This document shows positions 48,464 through 48,757 of a DNA stretch of 48,757 bases, in pieces (the first letter of the stretch is position 1; every line of letters begins with the position of its first letter). The stretch covers positions 1 through 48,757 of the forward strand of contig JAFSKN010000021.1 of NCBI GenBank assembly GCA_017448975.1. The letters run 5' to 3'. The DNA comes from Clostridia bacterium (GTDB lineage: Bacteria > Bacillota > Clostridia > Christensenellales > Aristaeellaceae). The notes beneath the pieces are model-generated. The model had not been told where the DNA came from. It was given only the letters and a program-made list of their open reading frames with translations, and made no database searches. A program made the translations under genes and the position numbers.

Positions 48464-48545
48464 GCGGAGTACTTTTGGGGGTCGGAGCGAAGGCGTCCTG
48501 TGTATGCCGAGAGGCTGCCCGGGGTGTGATTTGTAACAGGGTCTT
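48410..48545. repeat. 136-bp rod-like inverted repeat
   Basis: Outer stem: AAGAC/GTCTT, GTTACAA/TTGTAAC and TCACACCCCGG/CCGGGGTGTGA (48410-48433 with 48519-48545). After an internal bubble comes GGCATACACAGG/CCTGTGTATGCC (48444-48455, 48497-48508), then an apical GCTCC/GGAGC region. It folds almost entirely on itself. A MITE-like insertion or a structured RNA. Confidence 0.65.
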
Positions 48546-48575
48546 CGATTCCGCCCTATACATCATTATTCGTTC

Positions 48576-48604
48576 TTTACTCAAATTTGTTTATGTGCTA
48601 CAAT
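48576..48604 (+). promoter_or_regulatory. Putative promoter of the terminal secreted-protein gene
   Basis: TTTACT, 17 bases, TACAAT. Confidence 0.5.
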
Positions 48605-48681
48605 GGTTGAGAACGTGTTGGAACAAGCTTTTGCCTGCATGATTGTCAATGTTTTTTGTAATGGTATAGAACAGGAGGAAG

Positions 48682-48757
48682 ATGGTATTGAAGAAGTTTG
48701 TTTTGGGATTATTGTTTGTGCTGTTGTTTTCCTTAACGGCTCATGCTGACGCAGCCA
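48682..48757 (+). CDS. Start of a secreted protein (truncated by window edge)
   Basis: Only 25 codons are visible: MVLKKFVLGLLFVLLFSLTA followed by HADAA, a textbook signal peptide with a likely cleavage after AHA or ADA. AGGAGG lies just upstream. The mature protein is outside the window. Confidence 0.75.
   Translation, partial: MVLKKFVLGLLFVLLFSLTAHADAA

Noticed and set aside
48410-48545. 6S RNA, because of the rod shape with bubble
   Set aside because: The outer stem is too perfect and GC-rich, there is no open-promoter-like bubble, and the promoter reads a coding frame first.

Overview
The window looks like a chromosome segment of an anaerobic, spore-forming Gram-positive Clostridia member, probably from a plant-fibre-rich gut or rumen. 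A Christensenellales-like relative is my guess, not something the sequence proves. The signs are strong AGGAGG ribosome sites, canonical TTGACA-17-TATAAT promoters, a SpoIVFA/SpoIVFB pair, LCP and sortase proteins, a Prp protease beside an L27 with a cleavable N-terminus, a flavodiiron protein, and enzymes for xylan and mannan side products.

1-11.7 kb: right-hand part of an integrated mobile element, read almost entirely on the minus strand. It carries (in transcription order) a small basic protein, a phage-type antirepressor, a zinc-ribbon protein, ParA, ParB, a 50-residue SGGKDS peptide, a DUF6017-type replication protein, a class B sortase and a giant Cna_B/thioester adhesin that runs off the left edge. 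Near-identical hairpin terminators separate several genes. The right end holds only the last ~58 codons of a tyrosine integrase and abuts the 3' end of tRNA-Trp, which fits integration into that tRNA.

11.8-33.3 kb: core chromosome with catabolic and envelope loci. A P-loop kinase converges on a Na/Pi transporter. A three-gene xylan operon follows (MBL hydrolase, GH39 xylosidase, GH67 alpha-glucuronidase). Then come a FIST-GGDEF protein, rplJ-rplL behind an L10 leader with an attenuator, tRNA-Leu(UAA), rplU-prp-rpmA, a tandem GNAT, a 0.4-kb palindromic element, a LacI regulator and a GH130 phosphorylase that share an operator motif, tRNA-Leu(GAG), and a polysaccharide-control cluster (CpsB, CpsC, CpsD, two LCP proteins and a secreted protein).

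33.6-40.4 kb: housekeeping genes: YebC, a secreted C39 peptidase, SpoIVFA/B, RNase HI, a flavodiiron protein, a stand-alone GMP synthase synthetase subunit, and a candidate structured RNA.

40.4-48.76 kb: accessory region. A compact divergent locus encodes a coiled-coil protein and two different DUF2791/BrxD-like ATPases on one strand, and an SF2 helicase on the other. It resembles parts of type 2 BREX and Shango but lacks their other genes, and it is the best candidate here for an undescribed defence system. It is followed by gene debris, a DUF4314 protein, an IS4-family element whose transposase is split by one amber codon, a short peptide gene running into a 136-bp rod-like inverted repeat, and the start of a secreted protein.
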